From positions 1 to 46,640 of the forward strand of contig JAUNVD010000011.1 in NCBI GenBank assembly GCA_030537855.1: a DNA stretch of 46,640 bases, given 5' to 3'. Within the stretch, counting starts at the first letter, position 1. Each line of letters starts with the position of its first letter. Made by a program: the position numbers and the translations under genes. Under the pieces are notes generated by a model that saw only the letters and a program-made list of their open reading frames with translations, was not told the origin of the DNA and did no database searches. The DNA comes from Tissierellia bacterium (GTDB lineage Bacteria > Bacillota > Clostridia > Tissierellales > Peptoniphilaceae). Positions 28,012-37,708 of the stretch are shown one piece after another.

Positions 28012-28038
28012 GACCTGAGGTTAACACCTCAGGTCTCT
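28012..28038 (-). terminator. Terminator after yqeY
   Basis: GACCTGAGG (28012-28020) and CCTCAGGTC (28027-28035) form a GC-rich hairpin. On the minus strand CTTTTT follows. It starts just after the yqeY stop and separates rpsU-yqeY from nfeD. Confidence 0.85.
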
Positions 28039-28482
28039 TTATTTTAAAATATTTTGAGCTATGGAGCTTACTGTTTTTCCGTCAGCGCGCCCCTTTAACT
28101 TAGGCATAACGGTCTTCATAAGTATCCCCATATCTTTTTTTGAAGAGATGCCACATTCCTTTATGGTGTTTTCCACAATGTCACGAATTTCATCTTCGGA
28201 TAATTGCTCAGGTAAATAATCTAATAATATTTCAATTTCTTTTTCCGTTGCTTCTATTAAGTCCTTACGATTTCCTTTTGCAAATTCCTCAATGGCACCC
28301 TTTTTTTCTTTTAGTTGTTTCGATATTATCTCTTCCACTTGCTCATCGGATAGGTCGATACGCTCGTCGACTTCTCGCTGTTTGATGGCAGCGCGAATCA
28401 ATGTAATGGTATCCTTTCGGACTTTGTCTTTATTTTTCATGGCTGTTTTTAAATCTGCCATTAGTTTGTCTTTTAAAGACAT
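28039..28482 (-). CDS. yqeY: GatB/YqeY domain-containing protein
   Basis: A 147-residue stand-alone YqeY protein, related to the tRNA-binding tail of GatB. LMADLKTAMKNKDKVRKDTI at the N-terminus and YLPEQLSEDEIRDIV plus DMGILMKTVMPKLKGRADG in the C-terminal half are typical. It follows rpsU, the usual partner gene. Its role in tRNA or amidotransferase function is unproven. Confidence 0.93.
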   Translation of the reverse strand: MSLKDKLMADLKTAMKNKDKVRKDTITLIRAAIKQREVDERIDLSDEQVEEIISKQLKEKKGAIEEFAKGNRKDLIEATEKEIEILLDYLPEQLSEDEIRDIVENTIKECGISSKKDMGILMKTVMPKLKGRADGKTVSSIAQNILK

Positions 28483-28494
28483 TTCAACACCTTC

Positions 28495-28674
28495 TTAAAA
28501 TTTACGCTTTTTTCTACGTGCTTCTTCAGATTTTTTCTTTCGTCTAACGCTAGGCTTTTCATAATGCTCTCTTTTTCTAACTTCTTTTAGCACTCCACTA
28601 TTAGCGCATTGACGTTTAAATCGTTTTAAGGCATTGTCCAGAGATTCATTTTCTCCAACTCTGATTTCCGACAT
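28495..28674 (-). CDS. rpsU: 30S ribosomal protein S21
   Basis: A 59-residue basic small-subunit protein: [19 protein letters not shown], a conserved [19 protein letters not shown], and a lysine/arginine tail. The ATG at 28674 has GGGAGG 6 nt upstream, and the ORF extends falsely further upstream. A strong promoter precedes it. Cotranscribed with yqeY. Confidence 0.97.
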   Translation of the reverse strand: MSEIRVGENESLDNALKRFKRQCANSGVLKEVRKREHYEKPSVRRKKKSEEARRKKRKF

Positions 28675-28733
28675 ATTTTCCCTCCCCTCGTATAGCAAGA
28701 GTTCAATCTATTCCTATGAATAAATTCTTTTTC

Positions 28734-28762
28734 ATTATACATGAACTTACTTTTAATTTCAA
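28734..28762 (-). promoter_or_regulatory. Promoter of rpsU-yqeY
   Basis: Minus-strand TTGAAA (plus 28757-28762) and perfect TATAAT (plus 28734-28739) with 17-bp spacing, in the gap between the HIT gene and rpsU. Confidence 0.7.
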
Positions 28763-28800
28763 CTTATTTTTCTTATCGTCAAGGGAAGTTCTCGTCTTTA

Positions 28801-29142
28801 TCAACCTGGAGGCCATTGAAGAGATCTTCCACCTAGTACGTGGAAATGAAGATGGTCTACTGTTTGCCCCCCATCCTCTTTACAATTATTTACAATCCGG
28901 TATCCAGTCTTTAAGTTCTTTTCTTTACATAGCTTTTGTGCAACTAAAAAAATATGTCCTAGTAACTCTTGGTCCTCAACCTCTAATTCATCCGCATCTT
29001 TAATATGTTTTTTAGGAACAATTAAAAAGTGAACTGGTGCTTCTGGAGCAATATCTTCAAAAACATAAACCATATCATCTTCATAAAGCTTTGTTGATGG
29101 TATTTCCCCATTGATAATTTTACAAAACAAACAATCTTCCAT
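28801..29142 (-). CDS. HIT family nucleotide-binding hydrolase
   Basis: A 113-residue histidine-triad protein of the HINT/PKCI-type branch that hydrolyses purine nucleotide phosphoramidates. CLFCKIINGEIP starts the fold; the triad is HLHFHVLGG near the C-terminus. The ATG at 29142 follows AAGGGGG. It comes last in the DnaJ-PrmA-RsmE-MtaB run. Confidence 0.93.
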   Translation of the reverse strand: MEDCLFCKIINGEIPSTKLYEDDMVYVFEDIAPEAPVHFLIVPKKHIKDADELEVEDQELLGHIFLVAQKLCKEKNLKTGYRIVNNCKEDGGQTVDHLHFHVLGGRSLQWPPG

Positions 29143-29162
29143 AGAAACCCCCTTTATAAAAG

Positions 29163-30461
29163 CTAACAAAGAGCTTGTACTGGTTCCGATCCTTGTCCTA
29201 CTATTTTAACATGTTTTACCTGATTTTTTAAGTCTTTCTCTGAAAAGGTCTTAACTCTAATATAGTTAGTAGTATAACCTTGAAAACTTCCATCATCTTC
29301 TTGTTTTTCAAATAAAACAGCTAAGGATTTACCTTTTTGACTGTCAATAAATGAATGAGCAATATTTTCTCCAAGTTCCATTAATTCTTTAGATCTTTCT
29401 TTTTTGATATTCCCAGGTATTTGATCCTTCATTTTAGCTGCCTTTGTCCCCTGTCTTGGGGAGTATTTAAAAACATGGATTCTAGAAAAACCAACTTCTT
29501 TTACAAATTTCTTCGTTTCTTGAAAATCTTCTTCTGTTTCAGAAGGAAATCCTACAATAATATCTGTAGTAAGACCAGCATCTGGCATATATTTTCGAAT
29601 TAATTTGGCCTTTTCTAAATATTCTTCCTTAGAATAACTTCTTCCCATTTTATTCAAAATTCGATTACTTCCATTTTGTAATGATAAATGAAAATGATCA
29701 CATAATTTCTTAGTTGCCACAGCTCTTTCCATAAACTCATCGTCAATACTATGAGGTTCCATACTGGAGAGACGAATTCTTTTAATCTCTTTAATTTTAG
29801 CAATTTCTTCAATTAAATCTATTAATCCAACTCCTTGTAAATCTTTACCATAACTACCAATATGAATTCCTGTTAAAATAATTTCTTGGTATCCATTTTC
29901 CGCTAAAATCCTAGCTTGATTCACTGCATCTTCAATAGTACGAGAACGTACAGGACCTCTAGCAAATGGTATGATACAGTAAGTACAGAACTGGTTACAA
30001 CCATCTTGCACTTTTAAATAGGCACGAGTCATATCTTCTTGGGTGTCAATATGAATATCTTCAAATTCTCGAAAGGTTCTAATATTTTCAACAGCAACAA
30101 TTTGTTCCCTTTGATTCATAAACTCTTCACAATACTCAACGATACGATTTCTATCCTTTGTTCCAAGAACAATATCCACTTCTTCTAAATTAGAAACTTC
30201 TTGAGGGCTAACTTGTGAATAACAACCTACCACAGCTACCACAGAATTCGGATTATCTTTTTTCGCACGTCGCATCATTTGTCTAGATTTTCGGTCAGAC
30301 AAATTTGTTACAGTACAGGTATTAATCAAATATATATCAGCAAAAGGATCTTCATCTCTAAGTTCACGATATCCTGCTTTTTTAAAAAGCTCAGACATCG
30401 CTTCTGTTTCATATTGATTAACTTTACATCCTAATGTTAAAGTAGTAAATATTTTTTCCAT
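29163..30461 (-). CDS. mtaB: tRNA (N(6)-L-threonylcarbamoyladenosine(37)) methylthiotransferase MtaB
   Basis: MtaB adds a methylthio group to t6A37 of tRNA. The 432-residue radical SAM enzyme has the N-terminal UPF0004 domain (TLGCKVNQYE, NTCTVT, VGCYSQ), the SAM cluster motif CNQFCTYCIIPFARG at about residue 155, and a C-terminal TRAM domain. The Cys spacing (C-N-Q-F-C-T-Y-C) is canonical. It sits in the usual order after rsmE. Confidence 0.94.
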   Translation of the reverse strand: MEKIFTTLTLGCKVNQYETEAMSELFKKAGYRELRDEDPFADIYLINTCTVTNLSDRKSRQMMRRAKKDNPNSVVAVVGCYSQVSPQEVSNLEEVDIVLGTKDRNRIVEYCEEFMNQREQIVAVENIRTFREFEDIHIDTQEDMTRAYLKVQDGCNQFCTYCIIPFARGPVRSRTIEDAVNQARILAENGYQEIILTGIHIGSYGKDLQGVGLIDLIEEIAKIKEIKRIRLSSMEPHSIDDEFMERAVATKKLCDHFHLSLQNGSNRILNKMGRSYSKEEYLEKAKLIRKYMPDAGLTTDIIVGFPSETEEDFQETKKFVKEVGFSRIHVFKYSPRQGTKAAKMKDQIPGNIKKERSKELMELGENIAHSFIDSQKGKSLAVLFEKQEDDGSFQGYTTNYIRVKTFSEKDLKNQVKHVKIVGQGSEPVQALC

Positions 30462-30465
30462 GCTA

Positions 30466-31179
30466 TCATCTCATTTCAACTTCATACCGGATAATAAAAG
30501 AGCCTATCACACCAGCAGTTTCCGTTCTTAAAATCCTTGGTCCTAAGGAGGTTGCATACCCTCCATATTCTTTTATCATTTGGATTTCTTCCTTTTCAAA
30601 GCCACCTTCAGGCCCAATAAAAAGTGCCACTTTTCTTGGGATATCTTCTTTTAAAACTTGAGATAAAATCATTTCTTTTTCTTCTTCATAGGCTACAAGT
30701 ATCAAAGTATCTTCCAAATACTTTAAAGCTTCTTCTAAAGTCATAGGAGTTTCAACCATTGGTATCTCTAAAGATTTACTTTGCTTCGCTCCACTTTCAG
30801 CAATAGATTGCCAACGTTTAAGCTTTTTTTCTTCTTTATTTGAAATATTGGAGATACAACGTTTCAACTTTAAAGGAATAAAAACATTAATTCCAGCTTC
30901 TGTTCCATGGCGAATAATTTCCTCCATTTTTTGCCCCTTGGGAATACCTTGGCACAAATACAAAGTTAAATTTGAAGACACTTCTTCAACAAGCTCCAAA
31001 TTAAAAACCCAACCACGATTGTCGATAAAAGAAAGATTTCCTTGATAAACTTTAGATTCATATACACATTCAATTAAGGAGCCTTCTTCCAACCGTAACA
31101 CTGATTTACAATGATGGGTGTCTTCTTTTGACAAAAGAAGCCCCTCATTTTCATGGGAAATTCCAAAAAACCGATACAT
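30466..31179 (-). CDS. rsmE: 16S rRNA (uracil(1498)-N(3))-methyltransferase RsmE
   Basis: RsmE methylates U1498 of 16S rRNA. The 237-residue protein has the N-terminal PUA-like half and the SPOUT C-terminal knot (VALFIGPEGGFEKEEI, SLGPRILRTETA). The ATG at 31179 overlaps the prmA stop by 1 nt; an earlier in-frame start has no RBS. Confidence 0.93.
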   Translation of the reverse strand: MYRFFGISHENEGLLLSKEDTHHCKSVLRLEEGSLIECVYESKVYQGNLSFIDNRGWVFNLELVEEVSSNLTLYLCQGIPKGQKMEEIIRHGTEAGINVFIPLKLKRCISNISNKEEKKLKRWQSIAESGAKQSKSLEIPMVETPMTLEEALKYLEDTLILVAYEEEKEMILSQVLKEDIPRKVALFIGPEGGFEKEEIQMIKEYGGYATSLGPRILRTETAGVIGSFIIRYEVEMR

Positions 31180-32096
31180 TATATTTTCTCTGCTACAATG
31201 ACGACCCATTCGCCATCGGTTTTATCCTCTAAAATTTTAAAGCCTTCGTCTTTTAATTTCATCATGACCAATTCCTTTTTTTCTACTATAATCCCTGAAG
31301 TTATAAAGATTCCACCAAGAACTAAATTATGATAAACTTCTTCTATAAAAGTAATAATAATCTCTGCTACAATATTAGACACTATAAGATTCGATGTTTG
31401 ATAAATCCCATCTAGTAAATTACCTAATTGAAAAGTACAAATATCATCTACTTTATTAAGCTTGGCATTTTCTTTAGAAGCTTTGATAGCTACAGGGTCA
31501 ATATCAATACCAAGGACTTTTTTAGCTCCTAAGGCTCCACTAACAATCGAAAGAATTCCAGACCCACAACCAATATCCAATACTACATCCCCAGGTTCTA
31601 TATATTTTTCCAATTTCTCCATACATAGATAGGTGGTTTCATGGGTACCACTGCCAAAGGCCATACCTGGATCTAAAGTAATTACAATATCATCCTTCGT
31701 TGGAATATATTCTTCCCATGAAGGGATAATTTGTAAATGTTCCCCAACAGAAAATGGTTTATAATGTTTCTTCCATTCATTGGCCCAATTTTGATCCTCT
31801 ACTTCTTTTATCATTAGTGTTCCGATTTCTTTCTCTTTCAAAGACTTTCGTAGTAATTTTTCCATCTCTTTAGAATCAGACTCTTCTGAAATATAAAAAT
31901 AAAAACGGAGAGTCTCATCTTTTAAATCAAAAACTGACTCATCTACATAATTCCAGTCTTTTTGTTCCCTATCTAGCTCTGATAATATTTCTGCACTTTC
32001 TTCTTGGTAACATTCAATTCCTAAATTTGATAATAAAAGAGTGATTTCGTTATAATCGCTTTGTTTCCCTTCAATGATAAATTCTTGATATTTCAA
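31179..32096 (-). CDS. prmA: Ribosomal protein L11 methyltransferase
   Basis: PrmA trimethylates ribosomal protein L11. In the 305-residue protein the SAM motif is VVLDIGCGSGILSIVSGALG, preceded by LDPGMAFGSGTHETTYLC, which is diagnostic for PrmA, and followed by VSNIVAEIII (NPPY-like). The TTG start has AGGAGG upstream. It follows dnaJ by 9 nt, the typical Firmicutes order. Confidence 0.95.
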   Translation of the reverse strand: MKYQEFIIEGKQSDYNEITLLLSNLGIECYQEESAEILSELDREQKDWNYVDESVFDLKDETLRFYFYISEESDSKEMEKLLRKSLKEKEIGTLMIKEVEDQNWANEWKKHYKPFSVGEHLQIIPSWEEYIPTKDDIVITLDPGMAFGSGTHETTYLCMEKLEKYIEPGDVVLDIGCGSGILSIVSGALGAKKVLGIDIDPVAIKASKENAKLNKVDDICTFQLGNLLDGIYQTSNLIVSNIVAEIIITFIEEVYHNLVLGGIFITSGIIVEKKELVMMKLKDEGFKILEDKTDGEWVVIVAEKI

Positions 32097-32105
32097 AGAA
32101 CCCTC

Positions 32106-33233
32106 CTATGATATATCTTCAAACCAATCCTTAAATCGGTTGAAAAATCCTTTTCGTTCTTCTTTTACTGGGTGACCTGATTCATTTCTTAACTCTTCTA
32201 ATAATTCTCTTTGTTTTCCATTTACCTTTTTTGGAACAATAATTTCCGTTCGGAAATACAGATCTCCCCGTCCTTTTCTTTGGAGGTAAGGAACCCCTTC
32301 TCCTTCCATCTTAAATAGTTCTCCTCCTTGAGTTCCAGGTGGAATTTGAAACTTCTTAATACTCTCCAAAGTTGGTACTTGAATTTCTGCTCCTAATACA
32401 GCATCAACATAAGAAATAGGCATTTCCAATAGGATATCTGTACCTCGTCTTTGGAATATAGAATCTTCTTTTACAGAAATGTAAATATAGAGATCTCCAG
32501 GAATCCCTCCATTTTCTCCATGATGACCTTCTCCACGAAGACTAATAATAGATTTATTATCCACCCCTGCAGGAATATTAACCTTTACTTTTCTGGAAAA
32601 AATTTGACGTCCTGATCCATGACAATGATTACATGGTTCTTCAATAATTTCTCCAGTCCCATGACAAGAAGAGCATGGAACAACTCTAACTACTCTTCCA
32701 AATGGAGATTGAGAGGCTTCTCTTACTTGACCTGTCCCATTACAATTTCCACACTTATGTTTAGAAGTACCAGGCTCTGTCCCTTCTCCATGACATTGCT
32801 CACATTCTTCTTGCCTTCGTACGGTAATCTCTTTTTCTGTTCCAAATATAGCTTCTTTAAACTCTAATGTTACATCAGCTCGAATATCCTCTCCTTGTCT
32901 TGGAACATTGGCTCTAGAAGAACTATAATTTCCAGAAAAACCACCCCCAAAAATATCAAAGATATCTCCAAAAATATCTCCAAAGCCTCCAAAACCTCCA
33001 GATTGGAATCCTTCTTTTAGAGAATCCTCTCCATATAAATCATAATTCCTTCTCTTCGTTTCATCAGAAAGAACTTCATAAGCTAAGTTTATTTCTTTAA
33101 AAAATGTTTCAGATTTTTCATCTCCAGGATTTAAATCTGGATGATGTTTTTTTGCTGCTCTTCGATAGGCTTTTTTTATTTCTTGTTCTGAAGCATGTTT
33201 ATCTACTCCAAGAATTTCATAAAAATCTCGCAA
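32106..33233 (-). CDS. dnaJ: Chaperone DnaJ
   Basis: The Hsp40 co-chaperone, 375 residues: J domain (residues 1-70, HHPDLNPGD with the HPD motif), a Gly/Phe-rich region, four CxxCxGxG-type zinc repeats (CEQCHGEG, CGNCNGTG, CSSCHGTG, CNHCHGSG), and the substrate-binding C-terminal domains. The TTG at 33233 gives MRDFYEILGV, with GGTGAT upstream. A terminator-like hairpin separates it from dnaK. Confidence 0.97.
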   Translation of the reverse strand: MRDFYEILGVDKHASEQEIKKAYRRAAKKHHPDLNPGDEKSETFFKEINLAYEVLSDETKRRNYDLYGEDSLKEGFQSGGFGGFGDIFGDIFDIFGGGFSGNYSSSRANVPRQGEDIRADVTLEFKEAIFGTEKEITVRRQEECEQCHGEGTEPGTSKHKCGNCNGTGQVREASQSPFGRVVRVVPCSSCHGTGEIIEEPCNHCHGSGRQIFSRKVKVNIPAGVDNKSIISLRGEGHHGENGGIPGDLYIYISVKEDSIFQRRGTDILLEMPISYVDAVLGAEIQVPTLESIKKFQIPPGTQGGELFKMEGEGVPYLQRKGRGDLYFRTEIIVPKKVNGKQRELLEELRNESGHPVKEERKGFFNRFKDWFEDIS

Positions 33234-33289
33234 AATTATCACCGCTTTCTATTCTTACCTCAACCGTTTATTTTACACGATAATAACAA

Positions 33290-33324
33290 AAAAATAAAGC
33301 GAAATCTTCGAGAAGATTTCGCTT
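33290..33324 (-). terminator. Terminator-like hairpin between dnaK and dnaJ
   Basis: AAGCGAAATCTTC (33297-33309) and GAAGATTTCGCTT (33312-33324) make a long stem, followed on the minus strand by TATTTTTTT. This should make part of the transcripts stop before dnaJ. Confidence 0.8.
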
Positions 33325-33334
33325 GAACCTATCA

Positions 33335-35152
33335 TTATTCTTCGTCTTCATCTACCACTTCATAGTCAGCATCTACAACATCTTCGTCCTCTGTATTTTG
33401 TTCTGCTCCTTGACCTTGAGCTTGTTGATACATCTTTTCAGAAATTGCATAGAAAGCTTGGGTTAGATTTTCTGTTTTCTCCTTAATGGCTTCAATATCA
33501 TCCCCATCTTTCACAGCTTTTAACTCTTCCATAGCTTTTTCGACTTTTTCTTTCTCTTCATCATCAATCTTACCTTCCATTTCTTTTAAAGCATTTTCAG
33601 ATTGATAAATCATAGAATCAGCATTGTTTCGAGCTTCAATAGCTTCTTTTTTCTTTTTGTCTTCTTCAGAATACATTTCTGCTTCTTTGACTTTCTTTTC
33701 AATTTCCTCTTCTGTTAAATTGGAAGAAGAAGTAATGGTAATTTTTTGTTCTTTACCAGTTCCTAAATCTTTTGCAGAAACATTTACAATACCATTCGCA
33801 TCTATATCAAATGTTACTTCTATTTGAGGAACGCCTCTTCTTGCAGGTGCAATTCCATCTAATTGGAAACGGCCTAAAGTCACATTATCCCCTGCCATTT
33901 GACGCTCACCTTGAAGAACATGAATATCTACAGAAGTTTGGTTATCTGTTGCAGTTGTAAAGATTTGAGATTTCTTTGTTGGAATCGTTGTGTTTCTTTC
34001 AATAAGTCTTGTTGTTACTCCACCCATAGTTTCAATTCCTAAAGAAAGAGGAGTGACATCTAGTAATAATAAATCTTTCACATCCCCACTAAGAACTCCA
34101 CCTTGAATAGCTGCACCTAGAGCCACACATTCATCAGGATTAATATCTTTTTGTGGATCTTTTCCTATAATACGTTTTACAGCTTCTTGTACTGCAGGAA
34201 TTCTTGTAGAACCTCCTACTAATAAAACTTTATCAATATCAGAAGCACTTAGATCCGCATCTTTTAAAGCAGCTCTTACTGGTTCTTCCGTTTGCTTTAC
34301 TAAGTCCTTTGTTAAGTCCTCAAATTTTGCTCTAGTAATGTCCATGTTTAAGTGTAGTGGACCTTCAGCTGTTGCTGTAATAAATGGTAAGTTTATATTT
34401 GTGCTCATTGTAGAAGAAAGTTCTTTCTTCGCTTTTTCTGCTGCTTCTTTTAGTCTTTGTAAAGACATTTTGTCTGTTTTTAAATCAACGCCCTGTTCCT
34501 TTTTAAAGGAATCAGCAATAAAATCAATTAATTTATTATCAAAATCGTCTCCACCTAATTTATTATTTCCTCGAGTTGCATGAACTTCAAAAACTCCATC
34601 AGATAATTCTAAAATAGAAACGTCAAAAGTTCCTCCACCTAGGTCATAAACCATAACTGTTTGAGCATCTGTATCTTTATCTTCTCCATAGGCAAGAGCT
34701 GCTGCTGTTGGTTCGTTTACAATACGTTTTACATTTAACCCTGCAATTTTCCCTGCATCCTTTGTAGCTTGTCTTTGAGCATCAGTAAAATATGCTGGTA
34801 CTGTAATAACTGCATCTGTAATTTTTTCTCCCAAATAACTTTCTGCATCTGATTTTAATTTTTGAAGAATCATAGCAGAAATTTCCTGTGGAGAATAATC
34901 TTTCCCATCAATGGTAATTTTATAATCCGATCCCATTTCTCTTTTAATAGATTGAATTGTACGATCTGGATTGGTAATAGCTTGTCTTTTTGCTGTTTCT
35001 CCAATTAGTCTTTCCCCATCTTTTGTAAATGCTACTACAGATGGTGTAGTTCGATTCCCTTCAATATTTGGAATAATCGTTGCTTCTCCACCTTCCATAA
35101 CAGCTACTGCTGAATTTGTTGTTCCTAAGTCAATTCCAATTATTTTACTCAT
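33335..35152 (-). CDS. dnaK: Chaperone DnaK (Hsp70)
   Basis: The main Hsp70, about 605 residues. It has the N-terminal ATPase domain with [51 protein letters not shown] and [11 protein letters not shown], then the substrate domain ([17 protein letters not shown]) and an acidic C-terminal tail ([17 protein letters not shown]). The second ATG (35152) is better spaced from AGGAGG than the first. CIRCE-controlled with hrcA-grpE. Confidence 0.98.
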   Translation of the reverse strand: MSKIIGIDLGTTNSAVAVMEGGEATIIPNIEGNRTTPSVVAFTKDGERLIGETAKRQAITNPDRTIQSIKREMGSDYKITIDGKDYSPQEISAMILQKLKSDAESYLGEKITDAVITVPAYFTDAQRQATKDAGKIAGLNVKRIVNEPTAAALAYGEDKDTDAQTVMVYDLGGGTFDVSILELSDGVFEVHATRGNNKLGGDDFDNKLIDFIADSFKKEQGVDLKTDKMSLQRLKEAAEKAKKELSSTMSTNINLPFITATAEGPLHLNMDITRAKFEDLTKDLVKQTEEPVRAALKDADLSASDIDKVLLVGGSTRIPAVQEAVKRIIGKDPQKDINPDECVALGAAIQGGVLSGDVKDLLLLDVTPLSLGIETMGGVTTRLIERNTTIPTKKSQIFTTATDNQTSVDIHVLQGERQMAGDNVTLGRFQLDGIAPARRGVPQIEVTFDIDANGIVNVSAKDLGTGKEQKITITSSSNLTEEEIEKKVKEAEMYSEEDKKKKEAIEARNNADSMIYQSENALKEMEGKIDDEEKEKVEKAMEELKAVKDGDDIEAIKEKTENLTQAFYAISEKMYQQAQGQGAEQNTEDEDVVDADYEVVDEDEE

Positions 35153-35169
35153 ATTCATTTCCTCCTAAA

Positions 35170-35730
35170 TTATTGAGATACTTTTACCATAGCTGGACGT
35201 ATAACTTCGTCTCCCATCATATATCCTTTTTGTAAAACTTCTGTAACAATTCCTGGTTCTACACCTTCCACTTCTTCTACAAAAACAGCATGGTGGAAAT
35301 TCGGATCAAAGGGCTTTTCAAATGCATCCATAGCTTTAATATTGTGTTTATCTAAAATTTCTTTTAACTGTTTTTCTATTAAAATAACTCCAGCCAAATA
35401 AGGATTTTCGTCATCTCCTGCTTCAATCGCACGTTCTAAATTATCTATAGCAGGAAGAAAATCCATGGCCAGTTTCTTAATTCCTAATCCAATATATTCT
35501 TTCTTTTCTCGTTCTGCACGTCTTTTATAATTTGTAAAGTCTGCCTGAAGTCTAGCACAACGATCTTTCCAACGTTCTACCTCTTCATTTTCCTCAGAAA
35601 CTTCCTCTACATCATCGATATTATCATTTGAATCATCCATCTTCTCTGGAGATTCTTCTGATATTTCATCGTTCAGATCTTCTGATTCCAGCTTTTCTTC
35701 ATCCAATTCCTCTTCTATTTTTTTCTCCAC
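35170..35730 (-). CDS. grpE: Nucleotide exchange factor GrpE
   Basis: The exchange factor of DnaK, 186 residues. A disordered Glu-rich first 55 residues lead into a long coiled-coil (VERWKDRCARLQADFTNYKRR), then the beta domain ending YMMGDEVIRPAMVKVSQ. Starts at a GTG with GAGGTAA; it follows hrcA by 18 nt. Confidence 0.96.
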   Translation of the reverse strand: MEKKIEEELDEEKLESEDLNDEISEESPEKMDDSNDNIDDVEEVSEENEEVERWKDRCARLQADFTNYKRRAEREKKEYIGLGIKKLAMDFLPAIDNLERAIEAGDDENPYLAGVILIEKQLKEILDKHNIKAMDAFEKPFDPNFHHAVFVEEVEGVEPGIVTEVLQKGYMMGDEVIRPAMVKVSQ

Positions 35731-35748
35731 TTACCTCACCTCACTTGA

Positions 35749-36774
35749 TTACAAAGTTTTCGTTAATTGTTTTGTCATTTCTTGAGAAACTCTTCCCAAA
35801 AGTTGAATTAGTGGGATATATTCCATACGAACCGGACCTATAAGGCCGACTTGTCCAGATTTCTCCTTGTCAATCCCATATCCAGCAGAAATAATACTAT
35901 TTTCTTGCATCGCTTCCACAGGATTTTCCTGTCCGATGACAATATGAATATCTCCATTTCCGATAACTTCCGGAAAAACTTCCATTAAATGTTCTCCATC
36001 TTCTAAAAATCCAAGAAGTTCCCGGGCTTTTTCTAGATCTTGGTATTCTTCATGTTTTAGTAAATTGGTAATTCCATTAACATAGATATCTACTCGATCT
36101 AGTCTTTTTGCTACATTATAAGCAACTTCAACGATTTTTGAGATGAATTCACGATATTCCATTAATTCACCAGAAACTCGTAAGCTTAATCCATTAATTT
36201 CAGAAAAATTAATTCCTGTTAACCCACGATTCAATTGATTTCGAATCGTTCTAAGCTGGTCCTCAGGAATCCCTTCGCTCAAGCGAATGAGTGATTTTTC
36301 TACGATGCCTTGATTACCTATAATAAGTAATAATATAACATCAGAATCTAAGGGATAAAGTTCAATATGCTTTAGAATCGTATCATTTTTTCTAGGAGCC
36401 ATAACATATGCTGCATAATCTGTTAAGGATGCAAGCATTTCTGAAGTTTGTTTATAAAGCTGTTCTAAGCTTAAATTTGTCTCCTCAAAAAAATGAACCA
36501 TCTTGTCCATATTCTTAGAAGGATTTACCACAGGATCTTGAAGCCATGTATCAACATAAAAGCGATAGGCCTTATCCGATGGAACCCGTCCTGCTGAAGA
36601 ATGTGGTTTATTAAGATAGCCTAAATCTTCTAAATCACTCATTTCATTTCGAATGGTGGCAGAACTGACACCGAGATCATATTCTTTTGAAATTTTTCTT
36701 GAACCTACAGGAATTGGGGATGCAATATAAGAATGTATAATTGCATTTAATATGCGAATTTTTCGTTCATCCAT
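35749..36774 (-). CDS. hrcA: Heat-inducible transcription repressor HrcA
   Basis: HrcA binds CIRCE and represses the groE and dnaK operons until heat shock. The 341-residue protein opens with the winged helix (ILNAIIHSYIASPIPVGSRKISKEYDLGVSSATIRNEMSDLEDLG-type, residues 6-50, including the recognition helix SSATIRNEMSDLE), followed by the GAF-like domain. It heads the operon and its own promoter carries CIRCE, giving autoregulation. Confidence 0.96.
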   Translation of the reverse strand: MDERKIRILNAIIHSYIASPIPVGSRKISKEYDLGVSSATIRNEMSDLEDLGYLNKPHSSAGRVPSDKAYRFYVDTWLQDPVVNPSKNMDKMVHFFEETNLSLEQLYKQTSEMLASLTDYAAYVMAPRKNDTILKHIELYPLDSDVILLLIIGNQGIVEKSLIRLSEGIPEDQLRTIRNQLNRGLTGINFSEINGLSLRVSGELMEYREFISKIVEVAYNVAKRLDRVDIYVNGITNLLKHEEYQDLEKARELLGFLEDGEHLMEVFPEVIGNGDIHIVIGQENPVEAMQENSIISAGYGIDKEKSGQVGLIGPVRMEYIPLIQLLGRVSQEMTKQLTKTL

Positions 36775-36792
36775 AATCTCCCCTCCCTTTTA

Positions 36793-36819
36793 TTAGCACT
36801 ATAAATTGTTGAGTGCTAA
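36793..36819. promoter_or_regulatory. CIRCE operator
   Basis: The 27-bp element reads TTAGCACT(A) then nine bp then GAGTGCTAA, a single mismatch from the consensus TTAGCACTC-N9-GAGTGCTAA. It is the HrcA binding site between the promoter and the hrcA start. Confidence 0.97.
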
Positions 36820-36832
36820 TTCCTATGTTTCT

Positions 36833-36861
36833 ATGATAAACCCTTTTTAGCACTTTGTCAA
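36833..36861 (-). promoter_or_regulatory. Heat-shock operon promoter
   Basis: Minus-strand TTGACA (plus 36856-36861) and TATCAT (plus 36833-36838) with 17-bp spacing. The CIRCE element lies just downstream. Confidence 0.85.
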
Positions 36862-36869
36862 GTGGATTG

Positions 36870-37640
36870 CTAAAATAATTTTCTTTTTTTACACTTTGGC
36901 AAATTGAAATACTCGATGATTTTTAAAAATGATTTTGTCCTTAACCTATATATTTTGAAAGGATTAAAAATCGTTAATCTAGGAAAATCTTAAAAAGTTT
37001 TACATAAAAATAATTAATACCCGTTTCTTCTATTTTTATAATCAGTTACTTCTTATTATTTAAAAGATCTTTTAAGACACCATTATAAATTTTAATCCTT
37101 TTGACTGTATTTTACTATCTTAGTATAAAAATCTACTTCTCCTAGGATTTTCTTTCTATTTTTTATTTTTCAAAGTATATTTTGATTCCAAGAAAATTTC
37201 ATCTTTTATGTTCTTCCACTTTTTTCTTATATTTCCATTTTTGATTATCTTAAGAATAAATACTTCATATTAATAGAAGGTCTTATGGTTTTTATTAGAA
37301 ACTTTTTAGGACATTTCCATTAACATATCCTAGAAAGACGTTAATCATTAAACCTTTTTTAAGCAAACCCTTGGACTACAATTATTTTGTTTATAAGTTT
37401 TATTTCGATAAGATTTTTATAAAAGAATTTTTAACATCAATGACTTATTCCATACTCCCTTAGAAAAGTTAGGAAAGATTTTCTTTATGAATACCTAAAC
37501 CTAGGAAGTCTTAACGCCAAAGTAGAGCTAAAGTCTTTTAAGGACCATATAAGTATTTTTGAAAGGAAGTAACAAAAACTAGTAACAGTAATTACAAGTC
37601 TAACTCCTTAAAATTATTTAAAAAATATATAAACGTAATA
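36870..37640. other. Long AT-rich intergenic region, nothing recognised
   Basis: About 770 bp between the hrcA promoter and the hemW terminator without a frame longer than 60 codons on either strand. Stop codons are common in all frames. Short CCTAGGA/TCTAGGA-like words followed by TTTTC or AAGTC recur (for example around 37140, 37330, 37450 and 37500), but no clear long repeat is seen. It may hold a decayed gene, a small RNA, or nothing functional. Confidence 0.45.
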
Positions 37641-37645
37641 TAAAA

Positions 37646-37685
37646 AAGGTCAGAAGACAAGCTTTTGTCCTTTGACCTTTTTATA
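37646..37685. terminator. Terminator after hemW
   Basis: AAAAAGGTCAGAAGACAAG and the complementary CTTTTGTCCTTTGACCTTTTT make an interrupted stem with T runs at both ends, so it can serve both strands. It lies about 25 nt beyond the hemW stop. Confidence 0.8.
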
Positions 37686-37708
37686 TCATAAAATATTGTT
37701 CATTTTCC

